Source: HB2-32-21 sp041603535 (GTDB lineage: Bacteria; Pseudomonadota; Gammaproteobacteria; Pseudomonadales; Porticoccaceae). From it: a stretch of DNA of 64,000 nucleotides. The stretch covers positions 1 through 64,000 of the forward strand of contig JBFIEE010000005.1 in assembly GCA_041603535.1 (NCBI GenBank). The letters are read 5' to 3'. Below the pieces are notes generated by a model. That model did not search any database. It saw only the letters and a list, made by a program, of their open reading frames with translations, and was not told the DNA's origin. The translations under genes were made by a program, and so were the position numbers. Shown here piece by piece: positions 1 to 8,324 of this stretch (positions are counted from its first letter, which is position 1; every line of letters begins with the position of its first letter).

Positions 1-74
1 TGCCGCTTTATTTGTCGCAACTGAAGTGTTTGTAAAATCATGCTACTGCAGCGTTCGTAAAAGATTAAGCACCA

Positions 75-458
75 CTACACAGCCATGATGCCGTCCATTT
101 CCACGAGAGCATCTCTGGGCAGGGCGCGAACGCCGATGGCGGCGCGGGCGGGATAAGGCTCGCTGAAAAAGCTCGCCATGATTTCATTGACGGTGGAGAA
201 GTGGCTCAGGTCTGTCAGATAAATATTCAGTTTAACCAGATTGTTCAGCCCGCCGCCGCCAGCTTCGCATACGGCGGCGAGGTTGCGAAACACCTGGTTG
301 ACCTGATCGCTAATATCAGGGCTTATCAGCTCCATTGTTTCGGGTATCAGCGGGATTTGGCCCGACAGGTAAACGGTGGCGTCTACCTTGATGGCCTGGG
401 AGTAGGTGCCGATGGCGCGCGGCGCCTTCTCTGTATGGATGACGGTTTTGACTGCCAT
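75..458 (-). CDS. ridA: RidA family enamine/imine deaminase
   Basis: 127 aa, the usual length for RidA (YjgF/YER057c/UK114). These cytosolic trimers hydrolyse reactive 2-aminoacrylate and related enamines released by PLP enzymes. The family pattern is visible: an N-terminal IGTYSQA segment, YLSGQIP in the middle, and the conserved active-site Arg in the PARAAIGV stretch near residue 104. It lies 9 bp downstream of spoT on the same strand, as in Pseudomonas, so it probably ends the yicC-gmk-rpoZ-spoT transcript. The 74 bases downstream of its stop show no gene. Confidence 0.93.
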   Translation of the reverse strand: MAVKTVIHTEKAPRAIGTYSQAIKVDATVYLSGQIPLIPETMELISPDISDQVNQVFRNLAAVCEAGGGGLNNLVKLNIYLTDLSHFSTVNEIMASFFSEPYPARAAIGVRALPRDALVEMDGIMAV

Positions 459-467
459 TGAGAACCT

Positions 468-2579
468 CTAATTTTTAATTCGTTGTACAGATTGGACGGC
501 TTTGAGGCCGCGTATACGCCGCATGATGTTGGCTAAATGTATCCTGTCACGGGTGCCGATCACCAGTTTGACGACGCTGGTGTGAGTATCCCTTTCATTG
601 ACGCTGATCTGGTCAATGGTTGCATCCTGGTCGGTGATGCGTCCGGCCAGTGTGGCGATGATGCCTCGATTGGCGGAGACTTCTAATTTTAGTTCTACCG
701 GGAAATCCCCTTTTACGGTTGGTGACCAGCGCAGCGGCATGCACTTTTCAGCATTGTTACGAATATCCGCGAGGTTTTTGCAGGAATCACGATGCACGAC
801 CAGACCACGACCGGGGCTAATATGACCGATAATCATGTCGCCAGGAATCGGGTGGCAACAGCGTGCGTAACTGGTAATAAGGCCGTCGCTATTGTCAATC
901 ATAATGGGCGAGTCGAGCCTGGGTGGTGTGGCTTTACGCTTGGCTTCGGGCATCAGAACATTAGCGACAGCGTAGGCGACGCGATTGCCCAGGCCGATCT
1001 GCTGCAAGACGGACTCAAAGGTGGGCGCCCCCGTTTCCTTGAGCAGGTGTTTGATCTGTGATTTGCGAATTTCCCGATAGCCAGAGCCAAAGCTGGCCAT
1101 CGCCCGGTCCAGCAGTTGCTTGCCAAGTATCACAGACTCTTCATGCTGCTGATTCTTAAGAAAATGACGAATCGCGCTGCGAGCCTTTGCGGAACGGACA
1201 AAGTTCATCCACGACGGATTGGGCTGCGCACCAGGCGCGGTGATGATACGCACCCGCTGGCCACTTTGCAGGGGCTGTGACAGCGAGCTCAACTGGCCGT
1301 TGACTTCACATGCAACACAGGTATCGCCGACCTGAGTATGTACAGCGTAAGCGAAGTCGACGGGAGTTGAGCCGGCCGGTAATTCGACAATGACGCCTTT
1401 TGGCGTAAAGACATAGACCTCGTCCGGAAACAGGTCGGTTTTGACGTGCTCGATAAATTCAAGAGAGTTGCCAGCCTGCTGTTGAATCTCTAACAATCCC
1501 TTCACCCAGCGATTCGCACGAGTCTGATTACCCTCAGCATTTTCCAGTCCCGATTTGTACAGCCAGTGGGAAGCGATGCCATGGTTAGCCAGATCATCCA
1601 TTTCCCTGGTGCGAATTTGCACCTCTATAGGCACGCCCTGTAAACCCACCAGCACAGTGTGCAGGGATTGATAGCCATTAGATTTGGGGATGGCGATATA
1701 GTCCTTGAATTCGCCAGGGACGGGTTTGTAAAGGTTATGGATGATGCCTAGCGCGCGATAACATTCATCAACGGTGGCAACAACGATGCGAAAAGCGAAC
1801 ACGTCCGTAATATTTTTGAAGGACCTCTTCTTGGTTTTCATCTTCTGGTAAATACTCCAGAGATGTTTTTCGCGGCCAGTCACCACGGTATCTATGTGGT
1901 TGGACAGCAACTGTGTTTCGAGCGCGCCACGGATTTCCGCGACCAGCTCTATACGATGGCCGCGGGTAGCTTTTAGCGCCTGGGTGATACGTTGATGGCG
2001 CAGTGGATATAGAGCAGCAAAACCGAGGTCTTCAAATTCAATACGCAAATCGTTCATGCCCAGCCGTTGCGCAATGGGGGCGTAAATTTCCAGGGTTTCC
2101 CGAGCGATGCGACGCCGTTTTTCGGGCTTTAATACACTGAGTGTACGCATGTTATGAAGGCGGTCGGCTAACTTGACGAGCACGACACGGATGTCCCGCG
2201 CCATCGCCAGGGTCATTTTCTGAAAATTTTCCGCCTGCTGTTCGGCGCGCGTCGAAAACTCGATCTCGCTGAGTTTGCTGACCCCGTCCACCAGGATTGC
2301 GACGGTGCGACCGAAACGCCGGCTCAACTGGCCTTTGGTGACATCGGTGTCTTCAATGACATCATGGAGCAGCGCAGCCATGAGGCTTTCGTGATCCATG
2401 CGCATGTCGGCCAGGATGTGAGCGACCGCAACGGGGTGGGTTATGTAGTCATCGCCGCTCTGGCGATACTGGCCTTGATGGCCTTTTTCGGCAAATTTGT
2501 ATGCCCGCACAATTTTTTTTACGTGCGGAGGCTCAAGATAGGAAGAAAGCTTGTCAGCGAGCGTGTTAATGGCCTGCAA
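468..2579 (-). CDS. spoT: Bifunctional (p)ppGpp synthetase/hydrolase
   Basis: 703 aa, full length for SpoT (E. coli 702). Domain order: HD hydrolase domain with HDVIEDT (H72-D73) intact, a synthetase region around 240-350 with GYQSLHT and EVQIRT, a TGS domain near 390-450 (DEVYVFTP), a conserved Cys region, and an ACT domain at the C-terminus. The intact HD motif argues for SpoT rather than RelA, so it should both make and degrade the alarmone. The start is TTG, preceded by GGAGG with a 4-nt spacer; no ATG fits. It lies 18 bp after rpoZ, the classic rpoZ-spoT pairing. Confidence 0.95.
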   Translation of the reverse strand: MQAINTLADKLSSYLEPPHVKKIVRAYKFAEKGHQGQYRQSGDDYITHPVAVAHILADMRMDHESLMAALLHDVIEDTDVTKGQLSRRFGRTVAILVDGVSKLSEIEFSTRAEQQAENFQKMTLAMARDIRVVLVKLADRLHNMRTLSVLKPEKRRRIARETLEIYAPIAQRLGMNDLRIEFEDLGFAALYPLRHQRITQALKATRGHRIELVAEIRGALETQLLSNHIDTVVTGREKHLWSIYQKMKTKKRSFKNITDVFAFRIVVATVDECYRALGIIHNLYKPVPGEFKDYIAIPKSNGYQSLHTVLVGLQGVPIEVQIRTREMDDLANHGIASHWLYKSGLENAEGNQTRANRWVKGLLEIQQQAGNSLEFIEHVKTDLFPDEVYVFTPKGVIVELPAGSTPVDFAYAVHTQVGDTCVACEVNGQLSSLSQPLQSGQRVRIITAPGAQPNPSWMNFVRSAKARSAIRHFLKNQQHEESVILGKQLLDRAMASFGSGYREIRKSQIKHLLKETGAPTFESVLQQIGLGNRVAYAVANVLMPEAKRKATPPRLDSPIMIDNSDGLITSYARCCHPIPGDMIIGHISPGRGLVVHRDSCKNLADIRNNAEKCMPLRWSPTVKGDFPVELKLEVSANRGIIATLAGRITDQDATIDQISVNERDTHTSVVKLVIGTRDRIHLANIMRRIRGLKAVQSVQRIKN

Positions 2580-2597
2580 GTTTCCTCCAATAACTGG

Positions 2598-2897
2598 TTA
2601 CTCGTCTTCCGGGTCTGCCGGCTCGTTTTCCGGTTCGATGGTGTCGGGAATGTCCAGGTCAAACATGTCCAGCGCCAATATTTCCGGCCGCTCGTCCTTT
2701 TCGTCAAGGATGCTGACGTCAATCAGGCCGAGCTCAATTTCTCGCAAAGCAACGACCGACGGCTTGTCATTCTCCCAGGGAACCAGAGGTTCCTTGCCGC
2801 CAACCGCCAACTGGCGGGCACGCTTTGAACCGACGAGTACCAGTTCAAAACGATTTTCCACGTGATCTAGACAATCTTCTACAGTAATTCGCGCCAT
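2598..2897 (-). CDS. rpoZ: RNA polymerase omega subunit
   Basis: 99 aa starting MARITVEDCL, the canonical omega N-terminus; a TTG three codons upstream (2906) is in frame, but the ATG matches the family. Conserved parts are NRFELVLVGSKRARQL and the VALREIE helix; the C-terminal tail is acidic and rich in E/D/P. Omega binds beta-prime, helps assemble RNA polymerase and forms one ppGpp site in proteobacteria, which fits its position directly upstream of spoT. A hairpin-forming inverted repeat lies in its leader (2923-2947). Confidence 0.94.
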   Translation of the reverse strand: MARITVEDCLDHVENRFELVLVGSKRARQLAVGGKEPLVPWENDKPSVVALREIELGLIDVSILDEKDERPEILALDMFDLDIPDTIEPENEPADPEDE

Positions 2898-2922
2898 TTT
2901 TTGCAACCTTTTGCTGTGTTTT

Positions 2923-2947
2923 CCTGACGCTATCCGCGCGCGTCAGG
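2923..2947. repeat. Inverted repeat in the gmk-rpoZ spacer
   Basis: CCTGACGC (2923-2930) and GCGTCAGG (2940-2947) form a perfect 8-bp stem with a 9-nt loop between gmk and rpoZ. There is no T-run on either side, so it is not an ordinary intrinsic terminator. It could be an mRNA-stability or attenuation element; the function is not shown. Confidence 0.45.
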
Positions 2948-2995
2948 CCCCGGGTTCACAACCGGGAACCGGCCATTTTACCGGAGTGCGCGCCG

Positions 2996-3613
2996 CTAGG
3001 CCAATAACTCTTGGAGTAACTTGCCATGGCGTTGCTGCTGGACTGACAAGCGCAATCGACCCCCGTGAATAACGGCTTTTAGCTCCTCGAGCGCAGTGGC
3101 AAACACTTCGTTAATAATAAGGTAGTCTGCTTCGGCGAAATGCGACATTTCCTCTTTTGCCTGGGCGAGGCGGTGGGCAATAACATCAACGTCGTCTTGT
3201 CCGCGCAGCGTCAGTCGTTCAAGCAATGCCGCCCGGGACGGCGGCAGTATGAAAATACTGACACTGTCTGGCAGTTGCCGGTGAATCTGTGCGGCACCCT
3301 GCCAGTCGATCTCAAGAATGACATCGTTACCAGCAGCCAGGGTTTCGCCGACCCAGGTTTCGCTGGTGCCGTAATAGTTACCGTACACCAGCGCGTGCTC
3401 CAAAAAGGCATTTTTTTCCAGCATGGCAATAAACGTTGGTTCATCGACGAAATTGTAGTTGATGCCGTTTCGTTCGCCCGGGCGCTGTGCACGGGTGGTG
3501 TACGAAATGGATACCTTGATATCAAGCTTGCACGCAACCAGGGCATCTACCAGGCTGGTTTTGCCGGTGCCGGACGGGGCGGAGACGGTATAGAGTGTGC
3601 CCTGACAGTTCAT
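2996..3613 (-). CDS. gmk: Guanylate kinase
   Basis: 205 aa. Phosphorylates GMP to GDP with ATP in the cytosol. The P-loop SAPSGTGKTSL covers residues 11-21. The GMP-binding segment follows (YTTRAQRPGERNGINYNFV), then VILEIDWQGAAQI and the lid Arg-containing region RLTLRGQDD. Length and all motifs match the family. It sits 18 bp after yicC and 98 bp before rpoZ, the standard yicC-gmk-rpoZ-spoT order. ATG at 3613; an AGGA lies about 12 nt upstream, so the ribosome site is weak. Confidence 0.96.
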   Translation of the reverse strand: MNCQGTLYTVSAPSGTGKTSLVDALVACKLDIKVSISYTTRAQRPGERNGINYNFVDEPTFIAMLEKNAFLEHALVYGNYYGTSETWVGETLAAGNDVILEIDWQGAAQIHRQLPDSVSIFILPPSRAALLERLTLRGQDDVDVIAHRLAQAKEEMSHFAEADYLIINEVFATALEELKAVIHGGRLRLSVQQQRHGKLLQELLA

Positions 3614-3631
3614 GATATGGCTGATTCCTCT

Positions 3632-4495
3632 TTATTCCAGATTTTGAATTTGTTCCCGCATCTGTTCAATCAGCACTTTGACCTCGACTGCGGAGTGTGT
3701 TGTTGCGCTGGAGAAAGATTTTGACGACAGCGTATTTGCCTCTCGATTCAGCTCCTGCAGTAAAAAGTCGAGACGTCGCCCGATCGGTTTATCACTTTGC
3801 AGGACTCGACAAACTTCCTCGATGTGAACCGACAGTCGATCAAGCTCTTCGTCAACATCGGCTTTTTGCGCCAGGTAGACCAGCTCCTGCTCCAGGCGTT
3901 CCTTATCCACGCAGCTGCAAAATTCAGCCAGCTTATCGATGAGCCTTTGTCGTTGCGCAGCTATTAGCTGCGGCAAATTTTGCCTTACGGAGCCTACTTC
4001 CCGCGTGATTTCCGTCAAGCGCTGGCGAACAAGATCGGCCAGTTTAGCGCCCTCTCGAGCCCGGTTTTCTATCAGTTGTAGCATTGCCTGATCATAGAGG
4101 TTGAGCGCGGCCTCGGCGAGCAGGTCAGAATCTATCGGGGTGTCGGCAATAACGCCAGGCTTGCTGAGGATGTCCATTGGTTGCAGGGGGGCGGGCGCTG
4201 AGAGCAAGCCCGAAATCAGTTCCCCGGCTTTGACATACTGTTGTGCGAGTGCAACGTTCACGGCGATCTCGCCCGCTGTGTTATCGAGTTCCAGGTGTAA
4301 TATCCCGTCAACTTTGCCGCGCTGGACAAATGCTCGGGCGCGTTCGCGTAGCGGCACCTCCAGATGACGGAGTGTGTCGGGCAATCGAAAGCTGATGTCA
4401 AGATAGCGGTGGTTAATGGAACGAATTTCCCAGGTGAGCGTGCCGTGACTGAGTTTGGCCTGGGCTCGCGCAAACGCGGTCATACTGTGTGGCAT
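3632..4495 (-). CDS. yicC: YicC family endoribonuclease
   Basis: 287 aa from the ATG at 4495 (MPHSMTAFARA, typical YicC N-terminus), with GAGG about 8 nt upstream. The open frame continues 48 codons further upstream, but that part is not family-like and runs through the divergent promoter region. Conserved parts: SINHRYLDISFRLP near the N-terminus and the C-terminal block GRRLDFLLQELNREANT with ending SAVEVKVLIEQMREQIQNLE. E. coli YicC is an RNase involved in sRNA turnover (family knowledge). Divergent from rph and first gene of the yicC-gmk-rpoZ-spoT-ridA run. Confidence 0.92.
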   Translation of the reverse strand: MPHSMTAFARAQAKLSHGTLTWEIRSINHRYLDISFRLPDTLRHLEVPLRERARAFVQRGKVDGILHLELDNTAGEIAVNVALAQQYVKAGELISGLLSAPAPLQPMDILSKPGVIADTPIDSDLLAEAALNLYDQAMLQLIENRAREGAKLADLVRQRLTEITREVGSVRQNLPQLIAAQRQRLIDKLAEFCSCVDKERLEQELVYLAQKADVDEELDRLSVHIEEVCRVLQSDKPIGRRLDFLLQELNREANTLSSKSFSSATTHSAVEVKVLIEQMREQIQNLE

Positions 4496-4663
4496 TACTT
4501 CGCCTCGGGTTTCGACAGGAGCGTATCTTAACAAGGCAATAGCCACCGTGACACACCATTTTAGGTACAATGGGGCGGTATGCTGCATCTTGCCGCTGCC
4601 GGGACCAGGAACGCAATACCGCTGGCAACGGCAACCCATCGCAATAGAAACTCAGAGGTAGAT

Positions 4664-5389
4664 ATGACGACTCGCCCTAGCGGCCGCAGGCTTGAACAAC
4701 TTCGTCCGGTCAAAATTAGCAGAGCGTTTACCAAACATGCCGAAGGCTCCGTGCTAGTCGCATTCGGCGACACTAAAGTAATTTGTACCGCCAGTGTGGA
4801 ACCGGGCGTGCCGCGGTTTTTGCGCGGGAAGGGGCAGGGCTGGGTGACGGCGGAATACGGAATGCTGCCACGCTCCACCCATTCGCGGATGGATCGCGAA
4901 GCGGCGCGGGGTAAGCAGGGTGGCCGAACACAGGAGATTCAGCGCCTGATTGGGCGCTCTCTGCGTGCGGCTGTTGATCTTGGCAAGCTGGGTGAGAATA
5001 CCTTGTCCATTGATTGCGATGTGATACAGGCGGATGGTGGTACGCGGACCGCTGCGATTACGGGGGCATGTGTGGCGATGGTTGATGCTTTCACCCATTT
5101 GCAGGCCAGAAAGCGGATCAGTGAAAGCCCTTTGCGGAACATGGTAGCGTCGGTATCCGTAGGTATGTACAACGGAATGCCGGTGCTGGATCTCGATTAT
5201 GCGGAAGACTCGAAAGCCGAAACGGATATGAATGTGGTGATGGACAGCAGCGGTGGGTTCATTGAAATCCAGGGTACCGCCGAAGGTTCACCGTTCACGG
5301 AAAGTGAGTTTGCCGCGATGCTGGGGCTGGCAAAACAGGGTATCGCCGATCTATTCAAGGTACAGCAGATGGCCCTGGCCGGTAAATAA
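4664..5389 (+). CDS. rph: Ribonuclease PH
   Basis: 241 aa, close to E. coli RNase PH (238). Phosphorolytic 3'-to-5' exoribonuclease that trims tRNA 3' ends. The protein begins MTTRPSGRRLEQLRPV; AGAGGT lies just upstream of this ATG. An upstream in-frame ATG at 4580 adds 28 residues that do not fit the family. Visible motifs include GTRTAAITGACVAMVDA and the metal/phosphate region LDLDYAEDSKAETDMNVVM. It heads the rph-crc-pyrE neighbourhood found in Pseudomonas; the crc-like gene is convergent, 56 bp away. Confidence 0.96.
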   Translation: MTTRPSGRRLEQLRPVKISRAFTKHAEGSVLVAFGDTKVICTASVEPGVPRFLRGKGQGWVTAEYGMLPRSTHSRMDREAARGKQGGRTQEIQRLIGRSLRAAVDLGKLGENTLSIDCDVIQADGGTRTAAITGACVAMVDAFTHLQARKRISESPLRNMVASVSVGMYNGMPVLDLDYAEDSKAETDMNVVMDSSGGFIEIQGTAEGSPFTESEFAAMLGLAKQGIADLFKVQQMALAGK

Positions 5390-5445
5390 GGTGTCAGCCG
5401 AGCGTGGCGAAGCGATCTGGCGAGATAAGGACCGCGCAGGTGAGG

Positions 5446-6222
5446 CTAGATATCCATGAGGTCATAGTCAACTATGACCGGTGCGTGGCTGGAAAATGCC
5501 TTTGCCTTGTAGATCACCGCGTATTCAACACGGTCAGACATCTGTCGGGAAATGAACTGGGTGTCGGTCCGCCAGCCGTCCCCCTCGCCGAGTTGACCTG
5601 AAGGCCACCAGCTGAATTCATCGGTATCGGTATTGTCGGTGCGAAAGGCATCGGCATAGCCAATGTCGTTGTAGAGCTGATCCAGCCATTGACGCTCTTC
5701 CGCCAGAAACCCGGGTGTTTCGCGGTAGCGATCCGCGTTTTCAATATCGATATCTTTATGGGCAATGCCCAGGTTGGCGCAAACGATATAGTCCCGACGT
5801 TTGCGTGAAATCTTCAGTAAATGATTTTGCAGGCCTTTCAAAAAATCCATCTTCGCGTTTTGTTCGGTGCTTCCCTCGCCGCCGCTCGGTGCAAGCAGGG
5901 AAATAACGCTAAGGCGTTCGAAGTCGGCTTGCAAATAACGGCCGTTCATATCCTCGCCGCTGGGGAGGCCGAATCCGAACATCACGGCTTTCGGCGCCTG
6001 GCGGGTATAAATGGCGACGCCATTACTCTGCTCCTGAAAGGCATCGAAAAAGTAGGCAGAGTACCCATCCAGCTGGAACTCTGGAAGATCTTCTATTTCA
6101 TAAGCACGGGCGCGCAGATCCTGAAGACAGATAATTTCCGCATCCTGGCCAGCCAGCCAGTCAAACAGGCCGCGGTGTCCGGCTTGATGGATACCGTCGA
6201 CGGAAACACTGATTACGCGCAT
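5446..6222 (-). CDS. crc: Crc-like catabolite repression protein (degenerate ExoIII fold)
   Basis: 258 aa of the endonuclease/exonuclease/phosphatase fold. It resembles Pseudomonas Crc throughout: QLDGY, GRYLQADF, RKRRDYI, PGFLAEERQWLD, YADAFR, FSWWPSG and the ending HAPVIVDYD. Catalytic residues of true exonuclease III are lost: Asn7 is Ser, the active-site Glu is Asp35 (LQDLRA), and the GDxN metal motif reads ANLG. It also occupies the exact Crc locus, between rph and pyrE. Crc acts with Hfq to repress translation of catabolic mRNAs. Start chosen at MRVISV, with AAAGGG 6 nt upstream. A general AP-endonuclease label would be misleading. Confidence 0.85.
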   Translation of the reverse strand: MRVISVSVDGIHQAGHRGLFDWLAGQDAEIICLQDLRARAYEIEDLPEFQLDGYSAYFFDAFQEQSNGVAIYTRQAPKAVMFGFGLPSGEDMNGRYLQADFERLSVISLLAPSGGEGSTEQNAKMDFLKGLQNHLLKISRKRRDYIVCANLGIAHKDIDIENADRYRETPGFLAEERQWLDQLYNDIGYADAFRTDNTDTDEFSWWPSGQLGEGDGWRTDTQFISRQMSDRVEYAVIYKAKAFSSHAPVIVDYDLMDI

Positions 6223-6337
6223 ATCAAACCCTTTCATCCCAAGCCCTATATAATACCTCAGGTTGAGTGATAGCGGAAAAAGAGAAGTCAGGTTCAGGGT
6301 GCTGGGTTTTAGCACAAAGAGTGCGGGTGATCGAACT

Positions 6338-6985
6338 ATGATGCTGAAAGACTATCAGTGCGCGTTTATCGAGTTGGCTCTTGGCCGCCAGGCACTGCAA
6401 TTTGGTGAGTACACGTTAAAATCGGGACGTGTTAGCCCGTATTTTTTTAATGCCGGAGGCTTCGCCTCCGGTGGCGCTCTGGCAATATTGGGCAGATGCT
6501 ATGCCAAAGCCATTGTTGACAACGGGTTGGAGTTTGATGTCCTGTTTGGTCCCGCATATAAGGGTATTCCCCTGGTCGTGGCGACAGCCATTGCCTTGTC
6601 CGAAGAGCTGGGGCGCGATATCCCTTATTGTTTTAATCGCAAAGAAGCCAAGGCTCACGGCGAAGGGGGCGTGTTAGTTGGGAGCCGTTTGCAGGGTCGG
6701 GTTTTGATTGTAGATGACGTTATTACTGCCGGTACGGCGATTAGAGAAGCGCTCGCCATTATCGCTGCGGAACAAGCACAGGTAAGCGGTATCGTGGTGG
6801 GGCTGGATCGCAGGGAGCGAGGCAGGGGAGCCGTGTCGGCTATCCAGGAAATTGAAACAGACTTTGGTATAAATGTGACGAGTATCGTCGATATAGAAGC
6901 TATTCTGGCCTATATTCGCAGCTCAGGATTGGACGACACTGTTGTCGCCAGGATCGAAAAGTACCAGGCTGAATACGGGATATGA
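6338..6985 (+). CDS. pyrE: Orotate phosphoribosyltransferase
   Basis: 215 aa (E. coli 213). Converts orotate and PRPP to OMP in pyrimidine synthesis. Motifs: LKSGRVSPYFFNAG near the N-terminus, LFGPAYKGIP, YCFNRKEAK.HGEGG, and the PRPP loop VLIVDDVITAGTAI. Two adjacent ATGs (6338, 6341) could start it; the frame also runs 25 codons upstream, without family likeness. It is divergent from crc and overlaps the following DUF4124 frame at ATGA (6982-6985). Confidence 0.96.
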   Translation: MMLKDYQCAFIELALGRQALQFGEYTLKSGRVSPYFFNAGGFASGGALAILGRCYAKAIVDNGLEFDVLFGPAYKGIPLVVATAIALSEELGRDIPYCFNRKEAKAHGEGGVLVGSRLQGRVLIVDDVITAGTAIREALAIIAAEQAQVSGIVVGLDRRERGRGAVSAIQEIETDFGINVTSIVDIEAILAYIRSSGLDDTVVARIEKYQAEYGI

Positions 6986-7011
6986 AGACTGATAGTGCAG
7001 GTGAGGAAAAG

Positions 7012-7689
7012 ATGATTAGAGCGAAGTGCTTGCCAATGAGAAGTTTTCGAACACTGCTGGCGGCGGTGGTCGCAACGGCTGTTTTCAACAATGCACAGGC
7101 GGGAAATCTCTATCGCTACAAAAACAGTGCTGGCGTGATTGTTATGGACGACAGCGTTCCTCCGCAATATGCGGCTGGTGGCTATGAGGTGCTGAGCAAG
7201 AGCGGGCAGATCCTCGAAGTCGTCAAACCCCAGGTTGAAGCTCCCCTGGTTGTCAACAGCGGTGAAGGCGCTACAGGTGCCATAGAAAAAGATGAGTTGG
7301 CGCAGGAGCGAGAGGATAAATTTCTCCTTTCAAGCTACAGTTCGACGGAGGAAGTTCAACAGGCCAAGGAGCGTAAGCTGGATCAGCTGGACCGCGAAAT
7401 CAAACTTGTTGAATCCAGCCTGGCGGATAAAAGTAAATTGCGGATCAGGGAGCAGGCTCGTGCCGCGAACTATCAACGTGGTGGCAAGCCCGTTCCAGCA
7501 TCGGTGACAGACACGCTGGCACGGCTCGATGAACAGGAGCTCAAAGCGGAACAGTTACTCGTTGTGCGCCGTCAGGAGTACGCCGATACGCAGGCTTTGT
7601 ATGATCGCTACGCGACGCGCTTCGCCGAGCTGACGGCAAGAGCTGACGCGGAATCAGCGGGTGCTGCCGCAGCCCTCCCCCCGCAGTGA
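7012..7689 (+). CDS. Exported DUF4124-domain protein
   Basis: 225 aa. The ATG at 7012 has GAGG with ideal spacing (5 nt), so it is preferred over the ATG at 6982 that overlaps the pyrE stop. A Sec-type signal peptide ends near AQAG; then a DUF4124 segment (LYRYKNSAGVIVMDDSVPP) of the kind found in periplasmic proteobacterial proteins. The middle is a long charged coiled-coil (EEVQQAKERKLDQLDREI) and the end is Ala-rich. Function unknown. Coupling to pyrE probably reflects shared transcription only. Confidence 0.8.
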   Translation: MIRAKCLPMRSFRTLLAAVVATAVFNNAQAGNLYRYKNSAGVIVMDDSVPPQYAAGGYEVLSKSGQILEVVKPQVEAPLVVNSGEGATGAIEKDELAQEREDKFLLSSYSSTEEVQQAKERKLDQLDREIKLVESSLADKSKLRIREQARAANYQRGGKPVPASVTDTLARLDEQELKAEQLLVVRRQEYADTQALYDRYATRFAELTARADAESAGAAAALPPQ

Positions 7690-7696
7690 ACCCGGA

Positions 7697-8284
7697 CTAG
7701 CGAAATAAATTATTGACCAACAGCTGCCACTGCTGAGACCAATGGGTGCTCGGCAAGCGGGTAAAACCGCTACGTACGAACTGCCGTATTTTCCCTTCCG
7801 CCAGGCCCGTCAGAAGGTCGGCAGTTTCGGTAACGGACAGGGCGGTACGCTTGTTTTCTCGCACTTCCGCCTCGCGAAGGGTTTGTTTAAGCTGGGTTTC
7901 GATACGATCCATAATTTGCGTTATTCTGTTGTGTAGCCGTTCAGTTTCGCCGGCAAGGGCATCCCCAGCGATCATGCGGCTGATGCCCGGGTTTTTTTCG
8001 CAAAAGTTTAATACCAGGGTCAATATGCCGTAACAGCGGGCTTCGATGGTTGGCTCATCGGCAAGAATGGATGTAATTCTCGAAAAAATCGCATCTTCGG
8101 TGAACTCCAGCAGGCTGTCATACATTCTCGCTTTGCTGGGAAAATGTCGATACAGGGCGGCTTCAGAGACGCCGAGGTGGTGTGCCAGGGCGGCGGTGGT
8201 AATGCGTCCGTTAGGCGAAGATTCGAGCATTTCTGCAAGCGCGCTTAAGATCTGGTCACGACGTGATTGTTTGCGGGCTTCCAA
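7697..8284 (-). CDS. slmA: Nucleoid occlusion factor SlmA (TetR family)
   Basis: 195 aa (E. coli 198). SlmA binds chromosomal sites and blocks FtsZ ring assembly over the nucleoid. Strong family likeness: RITTAALAHHLGVSEAALYRHFPSK is the helix-turn-helix, followed by LLEFTEDAIFSRI and NPGISRMIAGDAL. I place the start at TTG 8284, which has AAGGA 7 nt upstream and sits just after the argB stop (8325); the longer open frame would run into argB. Same strand as argB, so probably co-transcribed. This is the Pseudomonas order algC-argB-...-slmA. Confidence 0.9.
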   Translation of the reverse strand: MEARKQSRRDQILSALAEMLESSPNGRITTAALAHHLGVSEAALYRHFPSKARMYDSLLEFTEDAIFSRITSILADEPTIEARCYGILTLVLNFCEKNPGISRMIAGDALAGETERLHNRITQIMDRIETQLKQTLREAEVRENKRTALSVTETADLLTGLAEGKIRQFVRSGFTRLPSTHWSQQWQLLVNNLFR

Positions 8285-8324
8285 GTTTAGTTCCTTAGTA
8301 TCGTCAGACGGTGTTAAGCGGTAT

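Noticed and set aside
1..74. Possible gene end at the left edge of the window
   Set aside because: Too short and no coding likeness; nothing can be supported.
5446..6222. Calling this an active exonuclease III/AP endonuclease
   Set aside because: Metal and catalytic positions are replaced, and both sequence and location fit Crc.
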